This document shows, in pieces, positions 7,870 to 17,860 of a stretch of DNA of 42,248 bases. The notes under the pieces were generated by a model, which was not told the DNA's origin, made no database searches, and saw only the letters and a program-made list of their open reading frames with translations. The stretch comes from an uncultured Clostridium sp. Its GTDB lineage: Bacteria > Bacillota > Clostridia > TANB77 > CAG-508. Every line of letters begins with the position of its first letter. Position 1 is the first letter of the stretch. The position numbers and the translations under genes are program-made. The DNA lies in NCBI GenBank assembly GCA_947388675.1, contig CANDRW010000015.1:1-42248 (forward strand). Reading direction: 5' to 3'.

Positions 7870-9799
7870 TGATTATACTAACCCAAATGAGTATAAAATT
7901 TTAAAGAAAAAGACAATTAAAGAGTTAATTTCACCAGCAGGAGTAGATACAAGTAATATTGACCATTTAGAAATTATTTCTAATGTCACAAGATATGCAA
8001 GAAGCTTCTTTGTGTCAGCACTTCCTAGAATGTGTACTTTCCCTGAACTATTTAGAGATATGTATCTATTTGGTGATATTAATACATCCATTTATATTAA
8101 TCCAATTCAAGAATCTAGATCACAAAACGAATTAAATCGAGTTATTAATGAACTAGAAACAGAAAGAATTGTAGCAGCAGACAAAGGAAATATCAATAGA
8201 GAAAGTACCTTAGGTCAAAAAAGACTAGAAGCAGAACAATTAAGAGATGAAATTGCAGCAGGTTTTAACAAACTATATGAAGCATCTATTGTGGCAACTC
8301 TATTTGCTTATAGCTTAGAAGACCTAGATAAATATACAAAGTTACTTGCAACAGAAATGTCAAAATCTTTGGTAAATATCAAAACTGCATGGGGGTTGCA
8401 AGAAGAAGCATTTAAATCAAATCTACCATTAATGGAAGATAAAATTAAGAAAACACATACTTTTGATAGACGTTCTATGGGTACAGTATTCCCATTCACG
8501 ACATCAGAAGTAGGGCATCCAACAGGAATACCACTTGGAATTAATAAACAAACTGGAGTACCAATTTTATTTGATAATTTCCATAACTCACTTACTAACT
8601 ACAACATGGTTATCTTTGCAAAATCTGGTGCTGGTAAATCAGTAACCATGAAAACTTTAATTTCTCGCAGTGCAGTATTAATGGGAATTCAAAGTTTGGC
8701 ACTAGATGCCGAAGGTGAGTATAGCATTGTAGCAGAGAGTTTAGGTGGAATTAATGTTGTTTTATCACCTACCTCAAAAACTATTATCAATATTTTCGAT
8801 ATTGAAACAGAGGTAGTAAAAGATGAGATCACAGGAAAAGAAAGATTAGTACTAAACGTAGAAAACAAAGTAGAAGATGTAACACAAGCATTACTTACAA
8901 TGGCAAGAGGTAGTACAAGAAGTCAAGAAGTAAATGAGCTTACCAAACAAATTATAGCAGAATCAGTAGCAGAAGAATATGTAGCACATGGAATTAATAG
9001 TGATCCTAATAGCTTATATGATGCTACCATGGGATTAACCAATGGAAATATGTTAGGAAGAGAAAAGAAAGAAATGCCTACAATTGGTTCTTGGTATAAA
9101 AGAATTCAAGAAAAAGCAGCAGCAAACACAAATCAAGACTATAACTTCCACTATAGCTACTTACTAAAAGTTATGAAACAATACATTAGAGAATATGACG
9201 GACAAATGGCATACTTTGATGGACAATCTACCTTCGATTTATTAGACGGAACATTGTTTATCAATTTAGATATTTCACAACTAGAAGAAAGATTTGCAAG
9301 ACCTTTAGCACAGCAAATATTGCTTGCTTGGATTTGGGAAAAATATGTTAAGAAAAATAGTGAAGATAGAACAAAAGCTTCTAAGAAAAGAGTATTAGTA
9401 GACGAAGCATGGATGCTATTACCATATCCAGAAGCAGTAGATTTCTTAAATACCATGGCAAGACGTGCCAGAAAAAGAAATGTATCTTTAGCCATCATTT
9501 CTCAAAGATTTCAAGATTTCTATGAGAAGCCAGAAGCTCAAGCAGTATTAACATCATCAGATACGAAGCTATTTTTAGCGCAAGATAAATCAGAAATTGC
9601 ATATTTGAAAGAAGTATTTAAACTAAGTGAAGGAGAAGCAAGCTTTTTAATTACCTGCTTTAAAGGAGAAGGATTATTAAAAGTAGGAGCAGACAGTGCT
9701 ATTATTCAAATACAACCAACAGCAAAAGAATTTGAATTCGTAGAAACGAACTTAAATAAATTAACGCAAAAGAAGAGTAGACAAGCAATAAATTATTAG
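7820..9799 (+). CDS. VirB4-type secretion ATPase
   Basis: A 659-residue ATPase of the VirB4/TraC/CagE type. Walker A is AKSGAGKS (residues 267-274), followed by the characteristic LDAEGEYSIVAE; Walker B is RVLVDEAWMLL near residue 525, then RARKRNVSLAIISQRFQDF, typical of VirB4. It powers pilus assembly and substrate translocation at the cytoplasmic membrane. The ATG at 7820 lies inside the 3' end of the preceding gene, with GAAGGAGG (7800-7807) twelve bases upstream. The N-terminal domain contains a coiled-coil stretch (residues 100-150). No VirD4-type coupling ATPase is present in the window, so this is the only motor visible for the locus. Confidence 0.9.
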   Translation: MSKKDKQREIEVQKQHNDYTNPNEYKILKKKTIKELISPAGVDTSNIDHLEIISNVTRYARSFFVSALPRMCTFPELFRDMYLFGDINTSIYINPIQESRSQNELNRVINELETERIVAADKGNINRESTLGQKRLEAEQLRDEIAAGFNKLYEASIVATLFAYSLEDLDKYTKLLATEMSKSLVNIKTAWGLQEEAFKSNLPLMEDKIKKTHTFDRRSMGTVFPFTTSEVGHPTGIPLGINKQTGVPILFDNFHNSLTNYNMVIFAKSGAGKSVTMKTLISRSAVLMGIQSLALDAEGEYSIVAESLGGINVVLSPTSKTIINIFDIETEVVKDEITGKERLVLNVENKVEDVTQALLTMARGSTRSQEVNELTKQIIAESVAEEYVAHGINSDPNSLYDATMGLTNGNMLGREKKEMPTIGSWYKRIQEKAAANTNQDYNFHYSYLLKVMKQYIREYDGQMAYFDGQSTFDLLDGTLFINLDISQLEERFARPLAQQILLAWIWEKYVKKNSEDRTKASKKRVLVDEAWMLLPYPEAVDFLNTMARRARKRNVSLAIISQRFQDFYEKPEAQAVLTSSDTKLFLAQDKSEIAYLKEVFKLSEGEASFLITCFKGEGLLKVGADSAIIQIQPTAKEFEFVETNLNKLTQKKSRQAINY

Positions 9800-9807
9800 G
9801 GGGAATT

Positions 9808-12588
9808 ATGAAGAAATTAATTGCGAATCATAAGTTAACACAAAAGATATTTCTATCAATAATCGTGGTATTATTGCTTAGTTTCACTGTGCCTGTAAAA
9901 TCGCAAGCAGGTCTAGGCGGCATTTTATTAGATCCTTTATTTGATTTGGTAGGAACAATACTAGATGTTGTAACAGGAGCTTTACAAGCCTTTTTAGTAG
10001 ATGGCGAGTTTAATAACAGTGAAGATTCAAGTGGACTCAACTTTTACTTGGCTGATAAAGATGACTTTATGTCGAAGGTAGATAATGAGTATAAAGAATT
10101 CAAATATCATACTGGAAGTGGAGAAGCAGAAGTTGAAATTAGTGCAGATGACCTAGATAAAAGTTTTTTTGGTAATAGTACTTATGCCATTCCAGTTATG
10201 AAATACTCACCAGAAAAAATCTTTTCAGGCTTAATTCCAGCCTTAGACATTAATTTTGTTAATCCAACTGATTGGAATGCAAGAGTTGTAGAAGACAAAT
10301 TTGAAACACAAACAGGGGTAGAAACTAATATTGTTGGAAGTGCAAATGAAAATGGAGAAGCAATGAATGAACGTTCTATTGCAAGGGCATTACATAGTAC
10401 AATTGCTTCATGGTATGTTTCTTTAAGAAATTTAGCAGTAGTTGCATTAATGCTAGTATTAGTTTATGTAGGTATTCGTATTGTTATTAGCAGTACTGCA
10501 TCAGATAAAGCAAAATATAAGCAAATGTTGATTGACTGGCTTGTAGCACTATGTATTCTATTTTGCTTACACTATATTATGACATTTACTACTACAATTG
10601 TAAATGAAGTAACAAAAGCTATTAGTGGTAGTGCAAGTAGTAATGGAAATAATGTAGCTGTTACAGTAACAGGTGATACAACCTCAGATGGAAAACCAGT
10701 ACAATTTAACACAGATTTAATGGGACTAATTCGCTTTAGAATGCAAGCACCAACTGTAGGAGGAAAAATATTATATCTAATCCTATACTTAGCAATGGTA
10801 ATTTATACATGTATGTTTACCTTCTATTACTTAAAGAGGGTATTAACAATTGCATTTTTAACGCTTATTGCACCATTGGTAGCAATGACATACCCAATTG
10901 ACAAAATTAGAGATGGAAAAGCACAAGCTTTTGACATGTGGCTAAAAGAGTTCATATTTAATAGTTTATTACAACCATTCCATCTAATTATTTATAGTAT
11001 TTTTGTAGGCTCGGCTGTTGACTTAGCAGTTAAGAATCCGTTATTTGCAATAGTTGCCTTAGCATTTATTACACCAGCTGAAAAAATACTACGTAAATTC
11101 TTTGGATTTGAAAAGGCAAGTACAGCAGGAGCACTAGGAGCAGTTGCCAGTGTAGCAGGTGGAGCAGCATTTATGAACCAAATGCAAAAACTTATGGCAC
11201 CTAAAAAAGGTGGCGGCGGAGCTGGAGGCAATAAAGGAATAAGGAATAAAAACAATCCAGAAGGGTCAGCGCCAGGTATAGAAGATGCATTTGGAAATGG
11301 AAGTGGAAGCAATGGAGGTAATACAGATGGAGAAAATAATGAAGGACCACAAGACTCACCACAACAAAGAATGCTAGATACTTATGATGAAGGCTTTGGA
11401 ACAGATAGTTATGATCCCGCAGAAAGAGAAGCAATGGCAAGAGAGAACTATCAGCCTGAGGAATCTCAACCTCGTACAAATAACCAATTGTTAGAAGACT
11501 TTAGAAATATGGGATATTCAGATGAAGAGATTGCAGACATTTTACCAGGAATGCATGGAAAAGGTGTGGGAGCTTGGTTTGATGATGATGAGAGAACAGC
11601 AGGACAATACTTAGGAGGCATTGCGAGAGCTGGTGCTTCATGGGCAGGAAATAAAATTGCAAACTCAGAAGCAGGGCAAGGTGCTATTCGATTAGGAAGA
11701 ACAGTGGCTGGTGGAGCGAGAAGTGTAAGAGATATGGCGGTTGCAAACGCAAATAAAGTAAGGGCAATAGCATCAGCAGGAGCACATAAAGTAGGAGATT
11801 TAGGAAGGACATATATACCAAAGCCTATTAGAAATTCAGCAGGAACCTTAGCAAGAGCGACAGGACAGGCAGCAGTTAGAGCAGCAAAAGCAACAGGAAA
11901 TGCTGCATTAGGAGTAGGAAATGTAGCTGTACAAAGTGGTTTAGCAGTAGGAAAAGCAGCCATAAAAGCAGTACCAGGTGCAGCAATAGGTATGGCAGCT
12001 GGTATTGCAGGAGATGAACTAAGCGATATTCCAAAATATACTTTAGCAGGTGCAGCATTAAGTAGTACAATTGGTTCAAGTGCAGTTGCACAAGCGGGTT
12101 CTTTTATATCAAATGCATATAGAGAAGGCTCTGGTAGAAGCTATGAGGCAGCAATTAGAGATAGGCAAAAAGCTTATATTGAAAATAACGAAGAATTATA
12201 TAGACAAAAATTCCCAGACGCTTCTAAAAAAGAGCTAAAGGCAAAACTAGAGCAAGGAGCTTACTACGATAGTGTGGGAATTGAAGGAAAAGATACTTTA
12301 AAAGCTGTAAAAATGGAATCAAAAATTAAGAGAGAAATGATGGAACAGCAAGGAATGGCAGAAAAAGAAGCAAGTCAAAGAGCGCAAGCACAAACAGCAG
12401 CTATTATGAAAGAAGTAAAAGACTATAGTGCAAAAGATTTAAGAGATGAAGATGTTGTAAAGGGCTTAAGGACAGATCTATCAAAGAGATTGGAAACCCA
12501 AGGACTAAGAGGACATGAAAAGATGCAGACAATTGATATGATTGTAAAACAAATGAAGTCTGTTCGAGGAGTAGACAACGATTATTAA
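9808..12588 (+). CDS. TrbL/VirB6-like polytopic membrane protein with Ala/Gly-rich tail
   Basis: A 926-residue protein. It has a signal peptide (residues 11-34, cleavage around SQAG), a second hydrophobic stretch (about 35-65), an extracellular region (70-195), then several membrane helices between about 200 and 430 (e.g. NLAVVALMLVLVYVGIRIVI, ILYLILYLAMVIYTCMFTFY, FLTLIAPLVAMTYPIDKIRD). The loop ASDKAKYKQMLIDWLVALCI echoes the EKAEYKKTMIPY loop of the pilins. The C-terminal half is hydrophilic and Gly/Ser- then Ala-rich with predicted helices, ending in charged coiled coil. This layout fits the TrbL/VirB6 class forming the membrane channel; Gram-positive members often carry long C-terminal extensions. 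It starts 8 nt after virB4 (site AGGGGG). Confidence 0.72.
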   Translation: MKKLIANHKLTQKIFLSIIVVLLLSFTVPVKSQAGLGGILLDPLFDLVGTILDVVTGALQAFLVDGEFNNSEDSSGLNFYLADKDDFMSKVDNEYKEFKYHTGSGEAEVEISADDLDKSFFGNSTYAIPVMKYSPEKIFSGLIPALDINFVNPTDWNARVVEDKFETQTGVETNIVGSANENGEAMNERSIARALHSTIASWYVSLRNLAVVALMLVLVYVGIRIVISSTASDKAKYKQMLIDWLVALCILFCLHYIMTFTTTIVNEVTKAISGSASSNGNNVAVTVTGDTTSDGKPVQFNTDLMGLIRFRMQAPTVGGKILYLILYLAMVIYTCMFTFYYLKRVLTIAFLTLIAPLVAMTYPIDKIRDGKAQAFDMWLKEFIFNSLLQPFHLIIYSIFVGSAVDLAVKNPLFAIVALAFITPAEKILRKFFGFEKASTAGALGAVASVAGGAAFMNQMQKLMAPKKGGGGAGGNKGIRNKNNPEGSAPGIEDAFGNGSGSNGGNTDGENNEGPQDSPQQRMLDTYDEGFGTDSYDPAEREAMARENYQPEESQPRTNNQLLEDFRNMGYSDEEIADILPGMHGKGVGAWFDDDERTAGQYLGGIARAGASWAGNKIANSEAGQGAIRLGRTVAGGARSVRDMAVANANKVRAIASAGAHKVGDLGRTYIPKPIRNSAGTLARATGQAAVRAAKATGNAALGVGNVAVQSGLAVGKAAIKAVPGAAIGMAAGIAGDELSDIPKYTLAGAALSSTIGSSAVAQAGSFISNAYREGSGRSYEAAIRDRQKAYIENNEELYRQKFPDASKKELKAKLEQGAYYDSVGIEGKDTLKAVKMESKIKREMMEQQGMAEKEASQRAQAQTAAIMKEVKDYSAKDLRDEDVVKGLRTDLSKRLETQGLRGHEKMQTIDMIVKQMKSVRGVDNDY

Positions 12589-12596
12589 AATAACAA

Positions 12597-12649
12597 GCGA
12601 TTCTAACAAATTCTAAATGCTAAAAGCATTAAGAACTTGTAACAATCGC
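12597..12649 (+). other. imperfect 25-bp hairpin
   Basis: Arms 12597-12621 and 12625-12649 pair with several mismatches (outer gcgatt/aatcgc perfect). There is no T tract, so it may be an RNA-stability or processing element within the secretion operon rather than a terminator. Confidence 0.45.
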
Positions 12650-12668
12650 AATAATTATCTTCTACGTC

Positions 12669-12691
12669 AATTACACGCTACGCGAGTAATT
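12669..12691 (+). repeat. short hairpin with gcgNagcg-type loop
   Basis: Stem aattac/gtaatt (12669-12674 with 12686-12691) around the GC-rich loop acgctacgcga. The loop, read on the opposite strand, resembles those of hairpins at 31901-31925 and 32675-32695; the stems differ. Confidence 0.4.
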
Positions 12692-12724
12692 TCCTAGAAT
12701 ATAAAAAAAAGGAGAGCTATAACC

Positions 12725-13678
12725 ATGAGAAAGTTATTAAGTTACTGGAACCAGAACAAAAGGAAGATATTAATAACGATTGCAGTGATAGCTCTCATTA
12801 TTATTATCATACAAATCGCAAATGCGATGGTAAAAGAGCAAAACAAGAAGGATAGCAATAATCAGATAGGGCAGAATATAGTAGCAAATGATATTACAAA
12901 ACCAAGTGAATCTGTTGTCTCAAATGATAAATTAACAGAAAAAGAAACAAAAGAAAACTCAGACTTTATTGAGCAATTTGTAAATTACTGTAACCAACAT
13001 AAAATAGAAGAAGCATATAACTTATTAACAGATGATTGCAAAACAGAATTATACCCTACAAAAGAAATATTTACTAGCAATTATGTGAATCAAATTTTTG
13101 GAGAGCAGGTCAATTATGAATTGCAATTATGGTACACAGCTTCCAACTGTTATACTTATCGCATTACATACAACAAAGGCAACTTACTACAAACAGGTGG
13201 ACAAGCTTCAACAGGTAATTTCTTAGACTATATTACTTTAATCAAGCAAAACGGAGAGTATAAGTTAAACATTAATAAATTTATCCGTAAAGAAGCAATA
13301 AATAAACAAGGAAGTAATAATGGAATAGAGGTTACTATTAATAGTAAAAGTATTTATGTAGATTATGAAATTTATCATATGACAGTGCAAAACGATACGC
13401 AAAAAACTATTTTATTAAATAATGGAACTAGTACAAGCAATTTTAGCTTAATTGGTAGAAATAACAACATATTTACATCTGTTATTTCAGAAGTACCAAT
13501 GAGCAGTTTAATATTAAATCCGAAATATAGAAAAACAATGGACGTAAAATTCAATAAAATATATATAACAGAAAGTAAACTAGAAGCAATGCAAATGACA
13601 AATATTTACTTAGACAAAAGCCAATATGATAGTAAACAAGAAAATCCAGAACAGACGACTATTAGAATTGGACTATAA
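12725..13678 (+). CDS. membrane-anchored NTF2/VirB8-like secretion component
   Basis: A 317-residue protein with a short cytoplasmic N-terminus, one membrane helix (residues 14-34: ILITIAVIALIIIIIQIANA), a Ser/Asn-rich linker and two extracytoplasmic domains. Residues about 80-195 (EFVNYC-like region IEQFVNYCNQHKIEEAYNLL, then a strand-rich portion) resemble the NTF2-like fold shared by VirB8/TcpC-type proteins; residues 200-310 form a second strand-rich domain I do not recognise. It is preceded by a strong site (AAAGGAGAG). From topology and position it is probably the VirB8-like bridge; the family assignment is weak. Confidence 0.5.
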   Translation: MRKLLSYWNQNKRKILITIAVIALIIIIIQIANAMVKEQNKKDSNNQIGQNIVANDITKPSESVVSNDKLTEKETKENSDFIEQFVNYCNQHKIEEAYNLLTDDCKTELYPTKEIFTSNYVNQIFGEQVNYELQLWYTASNCYTYRITYNKGNLLQTGGQASTGNFLDYITLIKQNGEYKLNINKFIRKEAINKQGSNNGIEVTINSKSIYVDYEIYHMTVQNDTQKTILLNNGTSTSNFSLIGRNNNIFTSVISEVPMSSLILNPKYRKTMDVKFNKIYITESKLEAMQMTNIYLDKSQYDSKQENPEQTTIRIGL

Positions 13679-13735
13679 ATGGATTACTACTAGTAAAAAG
13701 TATATTCCTAAAACATAAAAAGGCAGGTGAAACAA

Positions 13736-16376
13736 GTGGGAGAAGAAGAAAAGCCAAAAAATAGTATAGGAAATCAATTGAAAGAAGCAGGAAAAGAAGA
13801 AGGAAAAAAGAAAGCAAAAGATATTATAAAAAAGCTATTACCAAAATTAATACCAGTTATTGCAACAATATTAGTTGGCTTAATTATAGTATCCTGTTTT
13901 ACTGCTGTTGTACAGACAATTTGGGAAGCTCTTCAAAATTTAGGAAGCTTTTTAAAAGGAAATCAAACAGTCATTGAGTTAGATGATGAGAAACTGGATC
14001 AATTAATTGCTTCCATAGAAGCAACAGGAATAGACTTAGAAGATTTAGAACTATTGCGGTGAAATAGACTATGAAGCAGAAAATATGGAAGAGGAAATTC
14101 AAAAAGCCAAAAGAAAATATGTTAAAATGTTTTTTGAAGCCCAAATTATTACTCAAGAGCTAAAAAAGGGAAATGACAATATGGATAAACAAGGTCATGT
14201 ATATTTATATCCAGAATCAACTTTAGGGCAAGATAATCTAACTCCATACCAAACTTTAACATATCTCCCATATGAATCTAGCAATGCAGGTGGAACAACT
14301 TTTAAAGCAAAGCTAGAAGCAAATGCATCAGATATCCAAAATTATTTTTCCATTAATCCAGAAGGACAACTAGTATTAGCCACATTAGTAACAACTACTA
14401 TTAAAGTTGAAAGTAAAACAGATGGAGATTGGTTTGGTAATAATTCTACAAATACTACTTACCAAGCAACAGAAGTAACAATTGATTACAAAAGTATGAT
14501 TTCACAGTATGCAACGCCAATGAGTTTTTATTTAGAATTAGGAATGGTAACTAGAAATCCAGAATTTTTAGCAGCAGTAGTAGATCTAGTAAAAAACAAA
14601 ACCAATATCCAATTAACAGTTTTAAATACAACAACAACAGACATAACAACACAAGTAGATACTTATACTACGCATGTGCGAGGTAGAAAAGAAGAAGCAA
14701 TTGGGATGGGACAGTTTGACGTAAAAGAATACGAATCAGACAAAACAACTACTACAACTACTACAACTACTCAAAAAACAGTAACGCCAACTGTTAAAGT
14801 AACTTCAGTAGACACATGGATTTGCAGTCAGAAGATTACTTACAATAAAATACCAGGTACGCCAGTAGAAGATAATTATACTATCAAGCAAACTAGTGAA
14901 CCTGCTAAATCGCTTAGTAGTGATACTACGAAAATAGAAGAAGTATCTTGGACCACAAGACAAGACTCAACAGTACATACTTCCACTACAACTGATACTT
15001 ATGATTCAGGAATTGCTTCTGACTATACAGACAATACAGATGAATTCATTAAATTATTGGATATAGAATATAGAATTCCAAACTCCAAAGAAAAAAGAAC
15101 GGCAGGAGCATATTTAAAAACAGATGCAGAGATATTTTTCCAATTATTAAGTCAAAACTCAGAAACACAAGGTATGGAACAAGTTATGAGATATATTATG
15201 TACAAATATGACTCTACCTTATTCCCAAAAGTAGATTTAGACTTTAGTATGTTTGATCCAAAAGAATTTCAAAACATTTTATCAGGAGGAGCACTTAGTA
15301 ACTATATCAAAGCATGGGAAAACTTAGCACTATGGAAATATGAAGTAGGTGAAAGTGCAACACCTCCTACAAAATATATTACTACAAAAGATGGACAGCA
15401 ATATTATATAGTATATGAAGACGGAAGTGCAGGACATAACAATGTTGCTTATGGAATTGCGACATACATATCTAATAAAAATAATGCAAAAGAAAACCAT
15501 CCAAAATATGGAGTAGGCTATTATAACTGGGAATCAGACTTCCTAGCTTATGGAGTAAATGTAAGAACATTAAACACAGGAGATTTAGTAAGCAAAGAAA
15601 GTGCAATGGCAGTATTTGCGCTAGTAATACAAGGATTTGAAACAAAAGTAGATACCTACTTAAGCAATAATGGTATTAGCTTAGAACAAGCACAAAGAGA
15701 TGCATTAGTAGCAGTATGCTACCAATATGGAAATATTGGAAACTTTGCAGAAGCATATAGGCAATGCGGAAATACAGATGCATTAAAAACTGCTTTCAAA
15801 ACAGCAGGTGGAGGACAACCTTTTAATGGTAGTACTAATAGAAAAACAGCGAATTGGCAATTATTTCACACTGGAAAATATTATACAGCAGAAGGAAATG
15901 AAATATCATCAGGTGTTATAGGGATAGCAGATCAAATACATAAGTATATGGAGCAAAACAATTACTCATATTGTGTATATGGCAGTAATAGCTATGAAGA
16001 ATGTGGTAGCCTAGGAAAATCACATGGATTAAGTACTACTTTTGAAAATTCCAAGACGAATAAAAATACATGTTGTGCTACTTATGTATCATGGGTTTTG
16101 CAAGAAGCAGGCTATTTTACAGCAGCTGACCATACAAATAGTGCTACTGCAATGAGCAATAAATTAAAAGCAAAAGGATGGCAAGCAATAACAAATGCTT
16201 CAGAACTTCAACCAGGAGATGTTGTCTATTTTGGTTATGGACATGTCGAAATTTATGCAGGAGATGGCAAAGTATATAATGCGGGAAGTGGTAGTGCTAT
16301 CAGAGGGGCATCACCAGCAAAAGATAATAGCATATATAGTTCGAGCTTTACTTGTGGATTTAGGCCACCAAATTAA
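13736..16376 (+). CDS. VirB1-like lysozyme + NlpC/P60 hydrolase, +1 frameshift at CGG
   Basis: Two frames (to the TGA at 14060-14062, then on to 16376) read as one protein of about 879 residues if one base is skipped at the in-frame CGG (14057-14059), giving DLELL then GEIDYEAENMEEEI. I prefer the GTG at 13736 because AGGTGA lies 6 nt before it. Residues about 38-62 form a membrane helix. Then come a Thr-rich extracellular region (threonine runs near 14745), a lysozyme-like domain (roughly residues 590-690, ISLEQAQRDALVAVCYQYGN) and a C-terminal NlpC/P60-type domain (cysteine in CATYVSWVL near residue 780, histidine in GHVEIYAGDG near 836). Such bifunctional hydrolases open peptidoglycan for Gram-positive type IV secretion. 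In the zero frame CGG is followed at once by UGA, leaving only a short anchored peptide. Confidence 0.78.
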
Positions 16377-16397
16377 GCAAATAAGGAGAGTGTCAAT

Positions 16398-17777
16398 ATG
16401 AAAAATATGAAAAAAATTATAATAATAATAGCGATATTCATTGTCATAATTGTGGTGGCTCTCTTTATTTTATTGCAATATGCAAAGCATAGTGAAACTG
16501 ATCCTAGTAAAGAGATATTTGAAGTAGGACATGAAACAACAGGGGAAGTCAATAGAACTTATACAAAACTAACTTTAACGAATGATTATTTTAGAGTGAA
16601 AGAAATTATAGATAGATATTATAGTAATATTGCAACAATGAATGGCAAAGGGGAAGAAATAATTGAATATGAAGTAGAAGGAGAAGAATACGAAGCAGGA
16701 GAAATGAACCTACAAGCATATAAAGAGCAAGAACAAGCTCAAGCTCAGAAAGCATTATATGCGATGCTAGGAAATGAATATATTCAAGAATTTCAAATAA
16801 CACAAGACAATTTAAAACAAAAATTAAGCCAAGAGATGAGTGAAGAAATATTATTGAAAAATATCTATATACTAGAAAATTCACTATCAGTAAGTTCTTA
16901 TTATATTTATGGAGAAAAATTACAACAAGGAAAAATAACAGAATTTTTAATGTTAATTAGTATAGACTCTAAAAATGAAACATTTGCTATCTATTTAGAG
17001 GACTATATGAAAGCACATAATTTAGACAGTTACCAAGAAAATCAAAATGTAGATATAAAAATAGAAAGTATAGAAGATAAGAGTTATAATAAAACTACTT
17101 ATAAATCAATAGCAGATAACCAAGTAGCAAAAGAATATTATGACAGCTATAAAAAGATGTTAAACTATGACACCAATTTACTATATGAGAAATTAGACAA
17201 AGAATATCAAATGAAGAAATTCGAAAACAAGGAAAACTTTAATAATTATATTGCAACAAATAAAAAAGCTTTACAGAATAGAAATATTACACAATATAAT
17301 AAGATAAATCGTGGAAACTATATACAATATATATGTTTAGATCAAACTGGAAGAATGATTGCATTTAATGCCAATTCTTTAACAGAATATAGTATTATAC
17401 TAGATACTTATACAATAGATTTACCAGAATTTACAACTCAATATATTGCTGCAACAGAAGAAGATAAAGTACTTATGAATATTCAAAAAGTATTTGAAGC
17501 AATGAATGATGGAGACTATAGATATGTATATAATAAATTAGATGAAACATTTAAAAGCAACAATTTAAAAACGCAAGCAGAATTTGAAGAATATGCAAAG
17601 CAAAACTTTTTTACACAAAATAAAGTAGTAGCAGAAAATCCAAAAAAACAAGGAAGCTTATACTTATATGATATTACAATTAGTGATGCAACAGGCGAAG
17701 ACGCAAATACAAAGAAGAAGAACTTTGTCATGCAATTAAAGGAAGGTACAGATTTTGTTATGTCTTTTGGAATTTAA
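16398..17777 (+). CDS. membrane-anchored protein with repeated NTF2-like modules
   Basis: A 459-residue protein with one N-terminal membrane helix (residues 5-27) and a large extracytoplasmic part. At least two segments have a similar pattern of paired helices followed by strands: about 240-350 (YYDSYKKMLNYDTNLLYEKL, then FENKENFNNYIATNKKAL) and 370-455 (VFEAMNDGDYRYVYNKLDET, then LKTQAEFEEYAKQNFF). The pattern (a short helical run, K-L-D-x-x-F/Y, then a sentence of polar residues) also resembles the NTF2-like region of the 12725-13678 protein. I infer VirB8-like structural components. The gene follows the hydrolase by 21 nt with site AAGGAGAG. No catalytic motif is seen. Confidence 0.5.
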   Translation: MKNMKKIIIIIAIFIVIIVVALFILLQYAKHSETDPSKEIFEVGHETTGEVNRTYTKLTLTNDYFRVKEIIDRYYSNIATMNGKGEEIIEYEVEGEEYEAGEMNLQAYKEQEQAQAQKALYAMLGNEYIQEFQITQDNLKQKLSQEMSEEILLKNIYILENSLSVSSYYIYGEKLQQGKITEFLMLISIDSKNETFAIYLEDYMKAHNLDSYQENQNVDIKIESIEDKSYNKTTYKSIADNQVAKEYYDSYKKMLNYDTNLLYEKLDKEYQMKKFENKENFNNYIATNKKALQNRNITQYNKINRGNYIQYICLDQTGRMIAFNANSLTEYSIILDTYTIDLPEFTTQYIAATEEDKVLMNIQKVFEAMNDGDYRYVYNKLDETFKSNNLKTQAEFEEYAKQNFFTQNKVVAENPKKQGSLYLYDITISDATGEDANTKKKNFVMQLKEGTDFVMSFGI

Positions 17778-17860
17778 ACAATAATATGTATTAATGAATA
17801 TAGAATGTAATTTTGCTATCATAATTGCACTCTAAAATAATTATAAACTAGGAGGATAAA

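Noticed and set aside
11466..11963. A 165-codon open frame on the minus strand
   Set aside because: Shadow of the Ala/Gly-rich tail of the VirB6-like protein; no ribosome binding site or recognisable sequence.
14730..14775. Short tandem repeat of act/aca triplets
   Set aside because: This is a polythreonine run in an extracellular linker of the hydrolase, ordinary for such regions and not an independent repeat element.
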